From the NCBI GenBank assembly GCA_964557125.1, contig CAZKYX010000005.1, positions 1 to 60,385 on the forward strand: DNA of 60,385 nt, given 5' to 3'. This stretch comes from CAZKYX01 sp964557125. GTDB lineage: Bacteria > Patescibacteriota > Microgenomatia > Levybacterales > GWA1-39-11. This document shows positions 52,431-60,316 of the stretch, in pieces. The notes beneath the pieces are model-generated. The model saw nothing but the letters and a program-made list of their open reading frames with translations, made no database searches and was not told the DNA's origin. The first letter of the stretch is position 1. Each line of letters begins with the position of its first letter. The position numbers and the translations under genes were made by a program.

Positions 52431-52763
52431 AATATACTCGTTAAAATCATTATTCAAACAGTTGCTGTTTTGGTAGCGGCATATACATTGCCGGGAGTTG
52501 CAATTGCAAGCTTTTTAACTGCTCTCGTAGTTGCAGTTGTGCTTTCAATTATCAATGCATTTGTAAAGCCAATTTTAGTATTACTCACCTTGCCAATTAC
52601 AATAGTAACCCTCGGACTATTTTTACTTATAATAAATGGATTATTGGTGTTGCTGGTGAGCAACATTGTTACCGGATTTCATGTGAATGGAATTTTGTGG
52701 GCAATAATCTTTAGTATTATAGTTTCGCTAGTATCTTCTTTCCTGAATAATTTAAGCGAGTAA
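52428..52763 (+). CDS. Four-helix membrane protein, phage-holin family IV (YvlD-like)
   Basis: A 111-residue membrane protein with four helices (about 4-22, 27-48, 53-80, 87-107). The signature NAFVKPILVLLTLPITIVTLGLF matches the PF04020 family (mycobacterial 4TM holin superfamily, YvlD). Despite the name, most members are chromosomal housekeeping proteins, and no phage genes are nearby. It starts with GTG. Function unknown, possibly envelope stress. Confidence 0.85.
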   Translation: MNILVKIIIQTVAVLVAAYTLPGVAIASFLTALVVAVVLSIINAFVKPILVLLTLPITIVTLGLFLLIINGLLVLLVSNIVTGFHVNGILWAIIFSIIVSLVSSFLNNLSE

Positions 52764-53177
52764 TTAGAGGGAATCGGCGTCTTTCACTACTTTGTCTACT
52801 TCCTCAGTTGGGTCAACAATATCTAGTTGCGTTGCTTCCTCTTCCTCTGTGAGTGTCGGTGTTACCATTTGTGTTGGAGTTGGTTGTGTTTGTACTTGAG
52901 TATTTACGGGTGTTGTTGTCTCTTGCGAGGACTGCTTAATGATTACAAAGTAAAGAGCAACTAGCAATACAATAAGAGCAGTGAGTATAATTGCTACGAA
53001 AATCAATCCCTTACTTTTATGTCCCTGTGGTTGTACTGGGGCAGCAGTTGGAGGTGTTGCTGGAGGGCTTATCGGTGGCGTTGTTTCTGTTACGGGTGGT
53101 GTAGGAGTCACTGCGCCAACTACTGGAGTTGGGGTAGGTGCTATTGGTTGTGGTGTTGTGGTATTTTGTTCTTCCAT
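52764..53177 (-). CDS. Single-span membrane protein with Pro/Thr-rich flanks
   Basis: A 137-residue protein: a Pro/Thr-rich N-terminal part (about 1-55), one helix (about 58-82, FVAIILTALIVLLVALYFVII), then a Thr/Gln/Pro-rich exported segment and an acidic tail (EEEEATQLDIVDPTEEVDKV). The ATG at 53177 is chosen because it lies directly behind the upstream gene; the open frame to 53246 would overlap it by 68 nt. There is no recognised domain. Probably cotranscribed with the exported coiled-coil protein before it. Confidence 0.65.
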   Translation of the reverse strand: MEEQNTTTPQPIAPTPTPVVGAVTPTPPVTETTPPISPPATPPTAAPVQPQGHKSKGLIFVAIILTALIVLLVALYFVIIKQSSQETTTPVNTQVQTQPTPTQMVTPTLTEEEEATQLDIVDPTEEVDKVVKDADSL

Positions 53178-53178
53178 A

Positions 53179-53880
53179 TTATGGTGTAGCCGTAACACTT
53201 GCTTCTGGAGTTTTAAGTGCTTGCAGTTCCTTTGCAGCTTCCCCAACAGCGAGGCGAGCAGCGATTAGAAGTTTATGTGTCGCAGTAATGTCAGTTCTAA
53301 ACTGCTTTATAACTGGACTTACGTCAGTTTTGAGAGTTGTTTCAGAAGTAATGGTAAAGACATATTCCTTTGCAGCCTGTGTTGCTACAGCTGTTTTTGC
53401 TGCACTAAGAGCTGTAGTTGCTTTTGCGACTGAACTATCAAGTGTCGTTGTATTTTTCCCTTCGGCTTTAAGAGTTGCTGCTTTTGAGCTAATTCTCTCA
53501 AGAAGGGATGTAAGTTTTTCGATATGTGTTGTCATTTGATCAGTGTTTTTCTTGTTGATTGAGGAAATTCTTGTATCGAGGCTTTCTATCATTGATTTTT
53601 TCTTCTCGTCCTTTATCTCTTCTACCTTAGCTTTGTATGCATCCCTTTTTGTTTTCATTTTTTCAATATTTTCGGCTCGTTTTTCTTTAATCTCCTCACG
53701 AAGTTCCAGTTGGTCTTTTTTGAGTGCCATGCGAGCCTCTTTAAGTGGGGTTGTCGTCGCCTCAACTGTGGTCGTGTTAGCGGTAGTCGTTGTTATGTTC
53801 TCTGTGTCCTGCGCAAATGCGAATGTTGGCGAAAGAAGAAGTAAAAAAGACAAGAAAAATAACAGAATTTTTATTCTCAT
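53179..53880 (-). CDS. Secreted coiled-coil protein, unknown
   Basis: A 233-residue protein with a clear signal peptide (about 1-23, ending FAFAQ), a Thr-rich segment (TENITTTTANTTTVEATTT) and a long Lys/Glu-rich coiled coil (about 45-105, KKDQLELREEIKEKRAENIEK). Further helices and a C-terminal Ala/Leu-rich helix (about 200-225) follow. Similar Thr-plus-coiled-coil exports are common in CPR genomes. On the minus strand a TTGACA about 30 nt upstream and TATTAA about 9 nt before the ATG could be its promoter. Function unknown. Confidence 0.75.
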   Translation of the reverse strand: MRIKILLFFLSFLLLLSPTFAFAQDTENITTTTANTTTVEATTTPLKEARMALKKDQLELREEIKEKRAENIEKMKTKRDAYKAKVEEIKDEKKKSMIESLDTRISSINKKNTDQMTTHIEKLTSLLERISSKAATLKAEGKNTTTLDSSVAKATTALSAAKTAVATQAAKEYVFTITSETTLKTDVSPVIKQFRTDITATHKLLIAARLAVGEAAKELQALKTPEASVTATP

Positions 53881-53926
53881 ACTCCATCTTAATATGAAAA
53901 ATGGATGTGTGTCAAGTTATCAGAGG

Positions 53927-55063
53927 TCAAATTTTGCCTAACTTTATATCATTGCGAATTTTTTCAACAAAGGTATTAAAAAAGTGCAAGTTGTGATAGG
54001 TGAGAAGTGAAAGACCAGTAATTTCATTGGCTTTGAACAAATGAGCAATATAGGCGCGAGTGTAGTTCTTACAAGTTGAACATGCACACTTCTTATCAAG
54101 CGGTTGAAAGTTATCAAGTTCTTTTGTTTTTTTTATATCAATTCTTCCCTTTGAAGTAAAAGCTACTCCGTGACGTGCATAATGGGTTGGAACGATGCAG
54201 TCAAAAGTGTCAACTCCTGATTTTATTATTTCTGGAATATCTTCAAGATGACCTATACCCAATAAATGAATGGGTTTGTCTTTTGGTAAATTCGTAAGAG
54301 TGCGAGAAAGCATCTCGCTCATGGTTTTTTTTTCATTCCCAAATTCTCCTCCAATTCCAAATCCGTCAAAGGGAAGACTCCCAATAAATTTTGCACTTTC
54401 GGTTCGTAAGTCCTCAAATTTTCCTCCTTGTACGATTCCATAAATTGCTTGCTTTGATTTTTTGACATCCAAGCACATTTTTGCCCACTTATGAGTTTTG
54501 AGTAATGACCTTTTTGTGTATTCGTAGTCAGCAATGGGAGATGTGCATTCGTCAAAAGCGAATATGATGTCAGCACCAATTGCTTCTTGAATTTTTATGC
54601 TTTCTCGGGGTCCTATAAATAATTTGGTGCCATCAACTGGGCTTCTGAAAAAAACGCCATCATCAGTAATTTTTACCTTTTGTGGTTGTTTACCGGCTTT
54701 AATTGTGAGATTACTTTTTTCTTTTAAAATTTTTCCGACTCCATGATCTCTACCAAATCCGAGTGAGAAAACTTGAAATCCACCGGAATCTGTCATAAGT
54801 GGAGCATTCCAGTTCATAAATTTATGGATTCCACCTGCCTTTTTAAGGTATTTTTCTCCCGGTTTTAGATGAAGGTGGAAGGTGTTTGAGATAAGTATTT
54901 GAGTTTTTGTTGTTACTACCTCTTCAGAAGTGAGCGTTTTTACAACAGCCTGAGTTCCAACACCCACAAAAGAAGGCGTTTCTATTTCACCATGAGGTGT
55001 TTTAAGAATTCCAATACGAGCGTTGGATTTTTTTGATTGGTGTGTAACTTTAAAATCAATCAT
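53927..55063 (-). CDS. tgt: Queuine/preQ1 tRNA-ribosyltransferase
   Basis: Exchanges guanine-34 in tRNAs with GUN anticodons for preQ1 (bacterial type). The 378-residue TIM-barrel protein has the Asp in LMTDSGGFQVFSLG, the nucleophile region DTFDCIVPTHYARHG (about 281), substrate contacts VQGGKFEDLR and GFGIGGEFG, and the zinc site CACSTCKNYTRAYIAH (C-x-C-x2-C with the distal His). The length is normal. On the minus strand TAAAAT lies 9 nt before the ATG, again a very short leader. Other queuosine genes are not in the window, so preQ1 may be scavenged. Confidence 0.95.
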   Translation of the reverse strand: MIDFKVTHQSKKSNARIGILKTPHGEIETPSFVGVGTQAVVKTLTSEEVVTTKTQILISNTFHLHLKPGEKYLKKAGGIHKFMNWNAPLMTDSGGFQVFSLGFGRDHGVGKILKEKSNLTIKAGKQPQKVKITDDGVFFRSPVDGTKLFIGPRESIKIQEAIGADIIFAFDECTSPIADYEYTKRSLLKTHKWAKMCLDVKKSKQAIYGIVQGGKFEDLRTESAKFIGSLPFDGFGIGGEFGNEKKTMSEMLSRTLTNLPKDKPIHLLGIGHLEDIPEIIKSGVDTFDCIVPTHYARHGVAFTSKGRIDIKKTKELDNFQPLDKKCACSTCKNYTRAYIAHLFKANEITGLSLLTYHNLHFFNTFVEKIRNDIKLGKI

Positions 55064-55163
55064 GTGAGCGTAATTTTACCACACAATTATCATTTCCATA
55101 AAAAATTGAACTGAATATTAACCCATAGTAAAATATGGACATCTTTTTGGGAGGTTTGTTATC

Positions 55164-55373
55164 GTGGTTATTTTTTGGATTGTAGTGGGTGCAATTGCTG
55201 TACTTGTCCTACTCTCAGTCTTTTTTGCTACCATGCTTGCTCATATTGAGACGACCCCCTCTACTGGGGGGGAATCGTTACTTGCAAGGAGCACGAACCA
55301 TAGCGAGAATGGATTCAGCTTATCCCGTTTGGTGTGGGTGTTAATGTTTGTCTTGATTCAGTTGAAAATCTAG
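55164..55373 (+). CDS. Short membrane ORF, possibly the start of a disrupted gene
   Basis: A 69-residue frame from GTG at 55164 with a Shine-Dalgarno GGGAGG (55149-55154) at normal spacing and a TAAAAT upstream. It has one helix (about 3-24, IFWIVVGAIAVLVLLSVFFA) followed by unconvincing sequence. A run of seven G at 55266-55272 is a likely slippage site, and a CYTH-like coding remnant lies in another frame just downstream. The good start signals suggest a formerly intact gene. Confidence 0.4.
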   Translation: MVIFWIVVGAIAVLVLLSVFFATMLAHIETTPSTGGESLLARSTNHSENGFSLSRLVWVLMFVLIQLKI

Positions 55374-55513
55374 GAGATTTTATTGAAATTGAAAAACTTA
55401 CCGATGAAGATGATGGAGAGAGGGTACAGGAAGAGCTTGTGCTCGTTGATTTATGTGTTCTTCGTGAGGACAGAATCTTTTTAGGATACGACACACATCC
55501 TGTAACTGGATAA
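55304..55513 (+). pseudogene. C-terminal remnant of a CYTH-domain (CyaB/ThTPase-like) protein
   Basis: Frame 2 from just after a TAG at 55301 reads a 69-residue segment with VNVCLDSVENLGDFIEIEKL, then an acidic helix (TDEDDGERVQEELVLVD) and REDRIFLGYDTHP, ending at TAA 55511-55513. The order LDxVxxLGxFIEIE, helix, then GYDT is that of the C-terminal end of CYTH phosphohydrolases or class IV cyclases. The N-terminal ExExK part is missing. No single indel joins it cleanly to the ORF at 55164 because of the TAG, so I treat it as a decayed fragment. Confidence 0.45.
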
Positions 55514-55528
55514 GCTGCGAGTTAATTT

Positions 55529-56311
55529 TTATCTTTTTTCAAAATATAGAGTTACTGTAGAGGTGATTGTTTGTGTTCCAGGCTGCAGGTCTGGCACAGG
55601 GGCATTGCTTCCCATTGCCGAATCAAGTCTTACTGCTGATTTTTCATAAAACATTGGAACAGGATACCCACCGCTTGTACTCTCTACAATATTAGTAACT
55701 TTCCCAAGTCTAATACCTAAATTGTTTGCTAATTTCTTAGCTTGTTCTTTTGCATTTTCAATCGCTTTTTGGCGAGCCTGTTCTCGAGTTACTTCAGGCT
55801 TATCAACAGAATAATTTGTTCCATTAACTTGATTAGCCCCACCCTTTGTTGCTGCCTCAATAACTTGCGGGAGTAACGAGGTGTCTTTTACTTTTATGCT
55901 AACAGTGACATTTCCATTGTATCCCGTAATTGCGCCATTCGGATTTGATGTGTAGTTATAGCTGGGGAGAATAGAGTAATTAGATGTTTTGACGTCCTTC
56001 TTATCAATTCCAACTTGGGCAACACCAGCAATAATTGCATTATTGATGGTGTTAATTTTTGTTTGAGCTTCATCAACTGTTTTTGCATCATTTACAACAA
56101 TTCCAAGTTCAACGCTTGCTGTATCAGGAACAACATCTACCTTTCCCTCTCCTACAACTGCTAATTCTCCTGACGCGCTTCTTGAGGTAACAGTTAATGG
56201 GTACGAAATATTGAAATAGTTAACAAGTGACAGAAATACAAGGGTAAGAAGGAGAATGAAAGAGTATGTAGTAATTATTTTATTTTCTTTTACGAATCTT
56301 GAAGCATTCAT
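55529..56311 (-). CDS. SIMPL-domain (DUF541) exported protein
   Basis: A 260-residue protein with one N-terminal signal anchor (about 14-35) and a SIMPL domain (about 48-258). Typical features include LAVVGEGKVDVVPDTASVELGI, KDVKTSNYSILPSYNY, and the C-terminal ARQKAIENAKEQAKKLANNLGIRLGKV with VTLYFEKR. Family members oligomerise at the cell surface or periplasm; some affect stress or outer-surface function. TAAACT lies 7 nt before the ATG on the minus strand. Transcribed alone, divergent from the small gene at 56377. Confidence 0.9.
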   Translation of the reverse strand: MNASRFVKENKIITTYSFILLLTLVFLSLVNYFNISYPLTVTSRSASGELAVVGEGKVDVVPDTASVELGIVVNDAKTVDEAQTKINTINNAIIAGVAQVGIDKKDVKTSNYSILPSYNYTSNPNGAITGYNGNVTVSIKVKDTSLLPQVIEAATKGGANQVNGTNYSVDKPEVTREQARQKAIENAKEQAKKLANNLGIRLGKVTNIVESTSGGYPVPMFYEKSAVRLDSAMGSNAPVPDLQPGTQTITSTVTLYFEKR

Positions 56312-56363
56312 GGTTTTTAGTTTACAAAATGACTGTCTTATTCGTCAAGCAAAAATGTTGTGT

Positions 56364-56379
56364 TATAATTTCGCTCATG
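56364..56379 (+). promoter_or_regulatory. Consensus -10 box immediately before the 64-residue gene
   Basis: A perfect TATAAT (56364-56369) ends 7 nt before ATG ATG (56377 and 56380). No Shine-Dalgarno. It supports choosing the start at 56377 and a leaderless transcript. Confidence 0.55.
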
Positions 56380-56571
56380 ATGGAAAAAGATTTTATTATT
56401 ACTAAAAATAACAGAGTATTGTATGCGGACAGACAGGAAGTGGAAGAGTATAGTTCGATTTTAAATAATCCAAAAGCTGAGTTGTTAGTAGAGGAAGGCA
56501 TTGAGGATTTTATCGTAGCAGTAAATGGAATTTATGTAAAAAAACAATCAGTGCCAAGAGATGATAAGTAA
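56377..56571 (+). CDS. Small acidic soluble protein, 64 residues, unknown
   Basis: Starts with two Met (MMEKDFIITKNNRVLYADRQ) and has a helix-rich middle (EVEEYSSILNNPKAELLVEE) followed by strands (IEDFIVAVNGIYVKK). The frame is open from 56299, but the -10 box at 56364 argues for the start at 56377. I do not recognise it. It is convergent with the MutY-like gene, 2 nt apart. The good promoter and normal codon use make a real gene likely. Confidence 0.6.
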   Translation: MMEKDFIITKNNRVLYADRQEVEEYSSILNNPKAELLVEEGIEDFIVAVNGIYVKKQSVPRDDK

Positions 56572-56573
56572 GG

Positions 56574-57389
56574 TTATTTTTTAAGAAATAGTCTTTCATT
56601 TATTATCTCAACAAACCCTTCACGTATTAGTTGGGATACTATATTATTCGTTCTATCGTCATTCAATAACTTTTCTAATTCCAAAATTGTAGTGCTGCCT
56701 TTCAATATTTCTTGCAATATTTTTCCACGGATTTGTCGACTTGAACCTTCGAATTTTGACTGCACCGAATAGTGCTTGCTTTTTCTGTTGGGATTGGTAA
56801 CAATTTTTGAAAGATGTGCTCCGTAGTCCATGAGTGCGTAGTAGAATTCACGAGGCTTTTTTCGGTCCAGCGTTTGTTCTAGTACCTTTAAAATTTCCTT
56901 ATCATCCACGTTTGTTTTCCCCCCAAAAAAATAGTGGATAAAGACACGCCTAATATTTGTTTCAATAAATATAACGGGTTTGTTAAAAGCAAATGCTATT
57001 ACCGCGCCAGCTGTATTAATCCCGATACCCTTTAGAGATGAGAGTGTTTTCACATCATTGGGAATGAGGCTGTTAAAGTCTTTTTCAATTGTTTCCGCAG
57101 CACTTTTTAGATATAAGGCTCTGCGGTTATACCCTAATCCTTGCCACGTGCTTAATACGTCTTCTAGTGAAGCTTTGGCTAGATGTGAAACGGTAGGAAA
57201 GTTTTTCACAAAGGAGTGATACTTCGGAATTACTCGGCTGGTTTGGGTCTGTTGGAGCATGAACTCTGAGATAAGAATTTCATAAGGATTTCTGGTTTCA
57301 CGCCAAGCAAAATTACGTTTGTTTTCTTTATAAAAGTTCCAAATTTTATTTTGGAATGCTGAAATTGATGTGGTAACATTCTTTGCCAT
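56574..57389 (-). CDS. MutY-like A/G-specific adenine glycosylase lacking the Fe-S cluster
   Basis: HhH-GPD superfamily DNA glycosylase of 271 residues, expected to remove adenine opposite 8-oxoguanine. MutY features: FAWRETRNPYEILISEFMLQQTQTSRV, with the catalytic Glu (about 43), and the HhH region LSSLKGIGINTAGAVIAFAF. The catalytic Asp position of MutY (DGNVKRV) reads ETNIRRV here (about 142). The C-terminal four-Cys Fe-S motif is missing: after MDYGAHLSKIVTNPN the region has no Cys. The NUDT-like C-terminal domain is also absent, replaced by a winged-helix-like end (about 210-271). Start and upstream stop overlap by 1 nt with the permease gene. Confidence 0.85.
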   Translation of the reverse strand: MAKNVTTSISAFQNKIWNFYKENKRNFAWRETRNPYEILISEFMLQQTQTSRVIPKYHSFVKNFPTVSHLAKASLEDVLSTWQGLGYNRRALYLKSAAETIEKDFNSLIPNDVKTLSSLKGIGINTAGAVIAFAFNKPVIFIETNIRRVFIHYFFGGKTNVDDKEILKVLEQTLDRKKPREFYYALMDYGAHLSKIVTNPNRKSKHYSVQSKFEGSSRQIRGKILQEILKGSTTILELEKLLNDDRTNNIVSQLIREGFVEIINERLFLKK

Positions 57390-58588
57390 TACTCGTATCG
57401 TATTGCGTCAATTGGGGAAAGGTTGGCAGCATTTCTAGCAGGAAATACTCCAAAGAAAATACCGATAAATGATGAAATTCCAAGTGCTGCAATAATAGAA
57501 ACAAGATTTATACCGGCAGGGAAAAATGGCTGTATAAGAAGCACTATTACTATTGCTAGTATAAGTCCCATAAGACCACCAATAACTGAAAGAATGAGTG
57601 CCTGAGTTAAGAATTGTAGTAGAATATCTCTTTTTGTCGCTCCAATTGCTCGTCTAATTCCGATTTCTTTTATGCGTTCTGTGACCGTTGCATACATGAT
57701 GTTCATGATGCCAATACCTCCAACTAGAAGTGAAATTGAGCCAATCGCAATTAAAATTGAATTGAGGATTGAAAATATACTTGTGACAATTCCAAGGATT
57801 TCTGTTTGTTCTACAACTTGAAATTCATCTTCCTCATACGTTTTTAGAAGTTCTCTTTCAATGTTTCTTTTCAGCATCGGTATTTCTTCTTGAGAGCGCG
57901 CCTGTATATAAAGCGTGTAGAATTTTTTTTCGGGATTAAATCCAGACTTGTACGGAAGGTAGGTAATTGAATCAAAATTTGGACCACCTAAAGAACCTCC
58001 CCCTTTTGATTTTAGAATTCCCATAACAGTGTAACTCTGCTCTTTAAAACGAATTTTCTTGCCCAATGCGTTTTCCTTTGAGCCGTACAATTTTTCAGCT
58101 AGAACAGGTCCTATAACTGCTTTTTTCACTCTTTTATCAACATCAGCTTTGCTAAAAAAGCTTCCGATTTCCGCATCTAAATTTAAAGCAAGCACGATGT
58201 TTTGATCTGAGGCAAGGACCTGTGTATTCTCTTTATTTTTGCCAGCATACGCCATTGCATTTGCCTCAAAAACCGGTACTACAAAGTTGGCTTCCTTGAT
58301 CTTTTTAAGCTTTAATACATCCTTTTCGGTAAAGCGTGCGCCGAGCGCTCCGGGATCTTGAAAAGAACCACTTTCACTAATTACTTTTCCAGGTAGGACA
58401 TAGACTAAATTAGCTCCAAGGCTTTCGAATTGCTTTTGGATGTAATTTTTAAGACCCACTCCAAATGCAATCAATAAGACAACTGATAACACACCGATAA
58501 GTATTCCAAGAGAAGTTAAAAACGTCCTGACTTTATTACGACGCAAATCTTCAAATGATGATTTTATTAAAAAAGCAGTTGAACTCAT
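57389..58588 (-). CDS. MacB-type ABC transporter permease
   Basis: A 399-residue FtsX/MacB-like permease. TM1 (about 22-44) is followed by an extracellular MacB core domain (about 45-240, with FESLGANLVYVLPGKV), then three helices (about 268-295, 325-350, 358-385) containing the FtsX segment GGIGIMNIMYATVTERIKEIGIRRAIGATKRDILLQF in consecutive pieces. It lacks the fused ATPase of MacB, which is encoded by the next gene upstream. The cargo could be a peptide, lipid or toxic compound. Start overlaps the ATPase stop by 4 nt. Confidence 0.92.
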   Translation of the reverse strand: MSSTAFLIKSSFEDLRRNKVRTFLTSLGILIGVLSVVLLIAFGVGLKNYIQKQFESLGANLVYVLPGKVISESGSFQDPGALGARFTEKDVLKLKKIKEANFVVPVFEANAMAYAGKNKENTQVLASDQNIVLALNLDAEIGSFFSKADVDKRVKKAVIGPVLAEKLYGSKENALGKKIRFKEQSYTVMGILKSKGGGSLGGPNFDSITYLPYKSGFNPEKKFYTLYIQARSQEEIPMLKRNIERELLKTYEEDEFQVVEQTEILGIVTSIFSILNSILIAIGSISLLVGGIGIMNIMYATVTERIKEIGIRRAIGATKRDILLQFLTQALILSVIGGLMGLILAIVIVLLIQPFFPAGINLVSIIAALGISSFIGIFFGVFPARNAANLSPIDAIRYE

Positions 58589-59256
58589 TGTTTTATTATG
58601 GCTCCGTCTTTCATGACAACTTCCCGTTTTGCTTGACGCGCAATCTCTTTGTCATGAGTTACTAGAACTACAGTAACGTGCAAATCTTTGTTAAGTTCTT
58701 TAAGTAACGCTAGAATTTCAGTTCCAGATTTTGAATCGAGATTACCTGTCGGTTCATCAGCCAAAATAAGCTTTGGGTTCATAATGAGCGCTCTGGCAAT
58801 GGCAGCGCGTTGCTGTTGACCACCTGAAATTTTATTTGGTCTGTAATCTTTTCTTTCCCATATTCCAAATCTTGTCAAAAGTTCTTGTGCTCTTTTTAAA
58901 GGATCAAAGTCAAGCATGTGTTTTGCATATCTTGTTGGGAGTAATACATTCTCAAGTACGGAATATTTATTTATAAGATTAAATTGCTGAAATACGAATC
59001 CAATGTATTCATTTCTTACTTTTGAGAGATTTTCATCTGACATTTTTGAAACATCTTTACCCTGAATGAGAATGGTTCCTCCCGTTGGTCTATCAAGGAG
59101 TCCTATGATATGCATAAGGGTTGATTTTCCACAGCCCGATGGGCCGACGATTGAGGTGAATTCCCCCTCTTTTATAGTGAGATTAATTTCTTTTAGTATC
59201 TGGGTTGTTTCATCTCCTATTTCGTACTCCTTGTAAATATTGGAGAGCTTAATCAT
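58585..59256 (-). CDS. MacB/LolD-type ABC transporter ATP-binding subunit
   Basis: A 223-residue ATPase with Walker A GPSGCGKST (about 38-46), Q-loop FVFQQFNLI, signature ISGGQQQRAAIARAL (about 144-158), Walker B LILADEPTGNLDS (about 165) and H-loop VTHDKEI. The EPTGNLDS string marks the LolD/MacB/FtsE group. It pairs with the permease downstream and the fusion protein upstream; the overlaps are 4 and 8 nt. Confidence 0.95.
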   Translation of the reverse strand: MIKLSNIYKEYEIGDETTQILKEINLTIKEGEFTSIVGPSGCGKSTLMHIIGLLDRPTGGTILIQGKDVSKMSDENLSKVRNEYIGFVFQQFNLINKYSVLENVLLPTRYAKHMLDFDPLKRAQELLTRFGIWERKDYRPNKISGGQQQRAAIARALIMNPKLILADEPTGNLDSKSGTEILALLKELNKDLHVTVVLVTHDKEIARQAKREVVMKDGAIIKQ

Positions 59257-60316
59257 ATATCGTATCTCCTTCAGATAATCCCGATACGATTTCTATATTT
59301 TCATCTGTTTCAATGCCCGTTTTGATGTATTTTTTTTCTTTTTTCTCGTTAATAAAGACGTAGCTGCCTTCATCATCAGATTTAACAAAAGATACTGGCA
59401 AATATAAAGCGTTCACTTTTTTCTCTGTTACAAATGTAGCATCGCCCGTCATGCCAAGTCGGTATTTATACTGAGAGTTGTCAATTGCTAATAAGAGTTT
59501 CACCTTATAGACGGTTCCAGATTCATCAGTCTTAGGAGAAAAAGAAATATCAGAAATGTTTCCTGAAACTGTTTCGTCAGGATATGCATCCAGGAATATT
59601 TTTGCAGTATTTCCCTTTTTAATATCATTTACTTCTGTTTGGTCAACCGAAACGGCGAAATAAATACTGGCAGGATTTACAATCTCGAAAGTCGAGGTTC
59701 CGGCAACAGCTGTTTGTCCTGCAAACGGAATATCCGCTCTTGTGACAATTCCTTCGATAGGACTTGAGAGAAGTGCCTCCTGCTTTGCAAGATCCTGAAG
59801 TTCTACTGATATGACAGCTTTATCTAAATCGTATTGATAATTTTGCAAGATTTTCTTCATTCTGTCGTTGAGGGCATCTGATGGTTTTATTGCTTGCTGG
59901 TCAAGATTACTTTGCTCAAAAACATTTCGCTCTTTACTATAATCAATAAGTGATGCTTGAAGATTTTTCTGTGCTGTACGTTGATCAAGAGACGCAAGCC
60001 CCTGTCCTTTTTGAATAGTATCGCCTTCCTTTACTCCTACCCATGTAACCTTACCCGACAGTGGAAATTGGAGTTTTACTTTTTCATTTGCATCCATCTC
60101 TCCTGATAGAACTAATTCTGATTCTAAATTGCTTCTCTTTACTGTGGTAGTCGTTATATCTTTACTACCTTTTTGCAACAAAAAGAAAATAAGCCCACAT
60201 GCTGCAATTAAAATGACAAGTCCTATGAGCAGTTTTTTTTTCGATAAATGATTGCGAACACTTGATAATTTCACTGGCAATTCATTATATATTTTTTTTA
60301 AGAATTTGGAAAACAA
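59249..60316 (-). CDS. HlyD/MacA-like membrane-fusion protein
   Basis: A 355-residue protein: a basic N terminus, a helix at about 30-48, lipoyl halves (GKVTWVGVKEGDTIQKGQGLASL and SSPIEGIVTRADIPFAGQTAVAG, each seen in part), a short coiled coil (about 105-170) and beta-barrel plus membrane-proximal domains (about 215-355). It begins the MacAB-like operon. The start is TTG at 60316; no ATG or GTG is available just upstream. TACATT on the minus strand lies 8 nt upstream. The helical hairpin is too short to reach far from the membrane, fitting a cell without outer membrane. Confidence 0.88.
   Translation of the reverse strand: MFSKFLKKIYNELPVKLSSVRNHLSKKKLLIGLVILIAACGLIFFLLQKGSKDITTTTVKRSNLESELVLSGEMDANEKVKLQFPLSGKVTWVGVKEGDTIQKGQGLASLDQRTAQKNLQASLIDYSKERNVFEQSNLDQQAIKPSDALNDRMKKILQNYQYDLDKAVISVELQDLAKQEALLSSPIEGIVTRADIPFAGQTAVAGTSTFEIVNPASIYFAVSVDQTEVNDIKKGNTAKIFLDAYPDETVSGNISDISFSPKTDESGTVYKVKLLLAIDNSQYKYRLGMTGDATFVTEKKVNALYLPVSFVKSDDEGSYVFINEKKEKKYIKTGIETDENIEIVSGLSEGDTIYD

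Noticed and set aside
52428..52763. Holin-family protein as evidence for a prophage
   Set aside because: The PF04020-type family is mostly chromosomal, and no capsid, tail, terminase or integrase gene is present.
52981..53268. Plus-strand open frame rich in Gly and Val
   Set aside because: Antisense of the Pro/Thr-rich membrane protein; no start signals and low-complexity composition.
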